The notes under the pieces are model-generated. The model did no database searches. It worked only from the letters and a program-made list of their open reading frames with translations, and was not told the origin of the DNA. The position numbers and the translations under genes were made by a program. Shown one piece after another: positions 61,001 through 64,000 of a DNA stretch of 64,000 bases. This DNA comes from Lepidodermella squamata. Its lineage: Eukaryota > Gastrotricha. Position 1 is the stretch's first letter. Every line of letters begins with the position of its first letter. The stretch lies in the NCBI GenBank assembly GCA_047495785.1, contig JBLDXI010000024.1:62001-126000 (forward strand), given 5' to 3'.

Positions 61001-64000
61001 TGTTCGGCGATCATGATACGCCTGTCTTTCACTGACCGGCTTCCCGCGGCGCCGTCTCGCTTTTGTTGATGTTATTTTTATAGTCATAACTATAGCTTTA
61101 TAATAGCCGCATTCCCTCTGTAATTTATTATACATAAATGCGGGGCGCAAACGTGGGCGCGTCGTGCTTTGGAAGCAGTAGCAGGTACGAGAAGTACTGG
61201 CCTCCAGTTTGCGCAGTGCGAGAAAAGAGGCGGAGACGCGCGCACGGAGCCGGAGCAAAAGCCAGGTCAGCAGACGCTCTGTGAAGTTGAATATGTCCGC
61301 GCCTGCAACCGCCCAAGATCATTTACAACTAAGCACAAATATTGGAGCCCGGCGTATCTCCATAGTTGCGATCAAGAATAAAATAAAAATGTGTAAGACG
61401 CGTCCTTAACGGTTTAGTCAACACCCGAGCTGGAGTCGCGCTAGCACCTGCGTATTTATTGTTATTACTACACTTTTAATAGCCGGGCTTGATCAAATAC
61501 CGGCTTCGAGCAGCGGTGTCGTAGTAAATTAATTGTTGGGGATGGGCATCATCGCTGCTGCTGCGCTTGTACTATTTGTCCAAGTATTTTATCACATGGC
61601 GTTTCGCACTGGCATCTCGCTTTCGCGATCCGAAGCCACGCCAGAAAAGAATTCGGCCAACACACATCGTACAAACAATGTGGTCTAATTATCGCGCGTG
61701 TAAATACCCAACGCTGGCAATCGATAACCACAAAGCACCTCCACCTCGGATATCACTTTGCTGCCATTCATGAATTTTTCACGCAGAACCAGTAATTTTG
61801 CTCATTATTAAATTAATAAGCCAACATGTGACGGCGCAGGTGAGACGACGCTCTCTGCGACGAAAACCTATAGCGTTATATTACCTAGTCAAAGTTTCAT
61901 ACAACCACGTGTTATTTCGAGCGATAAATGGGGCCCTGTTTCCTGGACACCCTCTGCTGCCACGCGTCTGTTTACCCAGCAAAAATTCATGTACAATTAG
62001 GCCGTGCGGCCGAAAAATGGCGACCGATTAAACTGTGAAATGGTTCGATGTTTCATGTTGTTAGCCTTGTGACTTTACCGGAATGCAGCCTCTCGCTTTT
62101 AATGTAAACGAAAAATGTAAATGCCCACAAGTCGATGTACTCAATTACCCAATGCAGGGGATGTATTGCATACGCCTTGGGGAATGGATTAATGAGTAGT
62201 AATAAAAAATATCCCAGTATTCACCATGCGTAGTCAGCATGCCTAACAGGCTTGGCTTACTACTGCAGGATGTTCCTCTTTTTTCGGAGCGCCAATGAAC
62301 AAGTGTTAACAACATGTTAACAAGTGAAAAGTGGGGTTTGGTCAATTTTCCGATATTCCCATGGAACCGCGAAAATTGCGTTAACTTGGAAACGAACGAT
62401 TCTTAGGCTTTACTGAACCTTAAAAAGAGGGCAGGGCTAGACCTATCCTGTTTTGCATAGTTCTTGGGCAGGCGAGCAATTTCATTTTCTGGAAATACCC
62501 TTCGAAACTTTTTGAATAACTCGGAAATACAGTCATTTATATTTCCAAGTTTTAGAAATCCAGGATGCTACTACTCCCCTCATCGTGGAGATTCATCGTT
62601 TCAGGTATTTGTGGAGACGATACAATAAAATGCAATAAACTAATCTCTGATATCAAGTGAGATTCCCAACTTCGATATCGATTGAGCGTGTGAGAAGTGA
62701 AACGAAATTTTGAAGAAGATGGTGCATAATTTAAACTGCTTTTAGCGCGGATTTCGTAAAATTTTACCCATGACGGTGAACTTCACGGTGAAGTCCATTT
62801 TCACGGCAAGCCTAATGGTTATTAATTAGTATGGTTTTGCCACCGTTCGACTCGTCGTTCTTCGATCTTATAAGCGGCATCAAGCTCTCAATTTTCTTGT
62901 TCAACGGTCATGTGTAAAAAAAACTCGCATGGACTATAAAAATTCGAATGATTTATTTCATCGTCATCATCATCATTATTTTCATTTTCTACTTATAATA
63001 TTTCGACGCCCTCATCGCGCATGGCGACTGACTGCCACGCGAGGCATGGGCGAAAGATCACCAAGAATAGCTGCAAGACAAGTCCAGGCTGCCTGGTATC
63101 AATTAATAGGCGGCCAGCCGGACACGTTTCATCACCATCGAGTTGGATTTTTCAACAATAATTAAGATAACAAGATTACTAATAAAGTTACTGCAAAAGG
63201 GTCGATGGACGTGGGTCAGTTCGGCCAGTCTCTATAGCAAAAAACTGCTAATAGTACTTGTTTTTGTGTACACAATACGAACTCGCAAGTTTCACTCAGA
63301 GCTCATTCGATTCGATTGCAAACCACATGATGAGAATAACTAAAGTCTGAACCTTGGTATGAAATATATTTTCCCCAGCGACGATACATCTTCATCAGTT
63401 CAAGAGGTGTAGAAAAAAGCGGGAAAAACAGAGCGAGTAGGAATAATTATTATAATAATATGATGAATAAGAACGGAAACAGCTGTATAAACATATTAAT
63501 AAACCTTAAGTAGAGAGAGTGCGCGAACAAAATAATTCAACGTAGAGCTGGCATACCGTGTTAAAGCCGATTTTTGGAGCATTATAGCATAGCAATTTGT
63601 GCATTCATAAAAGCATTCACGATTTGTCAAAGTTAATGTACCCAATAGCGACCATGATATAACGCGATAATATAATAACAGAGTTCGGAAAAAGTTTTTT
63701 TCAATGAAGACCTTGCATAATACAATTTTCGCAGGCGGCGGCGTTGTTGTTGTTGTTATAGTTGTTTCTGTCTTAGCATCTCTAGAAATCCATCGACATG
63801 CACCGAATAGTAGCAAAGAGAGCGAAAAAATTCGAACTGAACTTGCGAATTAATCGAAAGCGGCGCGGCTGACAACAAAGACAAAAATAGCGACGGTCGT
63901 AATTGCATAAAATGACGAACGCGATCATATAATAGATAACAATGAAATGGCAGAGAACGAGATGAAGAGATAGAGAGGCGATAGCAGTAATTGCATTGTT
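58083..64000. other. Gene-free 5.9-kb region
   Basis: No exon chain, RNA gene or mobile element is recognisable. ORFs are short and without domains. Small microsatellites occur, such as gtt repeats near 63740 and atc/cat repeats near 62960. It lies upstream of the Cobl-like gene and may hold its promoter and distal enhancers. Confidence 0.45.

Noticed and set aside
58083-64000. CRISPR, transposon, tRNA or rRNA features in the gene-free region
   Set aside because: I saw no regularly spaced repeats, transposase frames or tRNA-like boxes, though tRNA detection by eye is weak.

Overview
The window is animal (metazoan) nuclear DNA. Genes are split by many short GT-AG introns, mostly 45-65 bp, with T-rich 3' splice sites. 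The gene families are animal ones: Cys-loop receptors, an aminergic GPCR, INSIG, a fused CoA synthase, MFSD6-like carriers and a WH2 actin regulator. The compact introns and the expansion of nicotinic-like receptors suggest a small-genome ecdysozoan such as a nematode or tardigrade. Nothing in the sequence settles this. I rebuilt gene models by hand by joining exons; every coding total divides by three and matches a paralog or family pattern where one exists. The models still need transcript support.

Layout. 0.4-6.8 kb: two divergent (head-to-head) Cys-loop receptor genes, A (-) and B (+). 7.2-9.3 kb: an alpha2/octopamine-like aminergic GPCR (-). 10.7-14.1 kb: two tandem secreted Cys-containing paralogs of unknown family (-). 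14.6-19.3 kb: two tandem type II membrane proteins (-) that look like beta-propeller beta-mannosyltransferases of the fungal BMT/GT91 kind. 19.9-21.1 kb: a NEK-like kinase with a damaged DFG motif (+). 23.1-28.3 kb: Cys-loop receptor C (+), whose 1.7-kb intron holds a complete antisense gene. 30.2-33.3 kb: Cys-loop receptor D (+). 34.3-46.3 kb: four tandem MFSD6-like major facilitator genes (+). 47.2-48.2 kb: an INSIG homologue (-). 49.4-51.5 kb: bifunctional CoA synthase (-). 52.5-58.1 kb: a Cordon-bleu-like WH2 protein (-). 58.1-64 kb: no gene seen.

How the genes relate. The window is dominated by local duplications: four receptors, four transporters, two secreted proteins and two propeller enzymes. 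The receptors and the GPCR point to neuronal or chemosensory signalling. The duplicated genes differ strongly in exon structure, including 11-, 13- and 14-nt microexons around the Cys-loop codons. The single-copy genes (INSIG, CoA synthase, Cobl-like) are housekeeping or developmental and show no functional link to their neighbours. The strongest leads are the BMT-like pair in an animal genome, the nested antisense gene, the SFG pseudokinase, the unknown secreted pair and a GPCR lacking Asp2.50.
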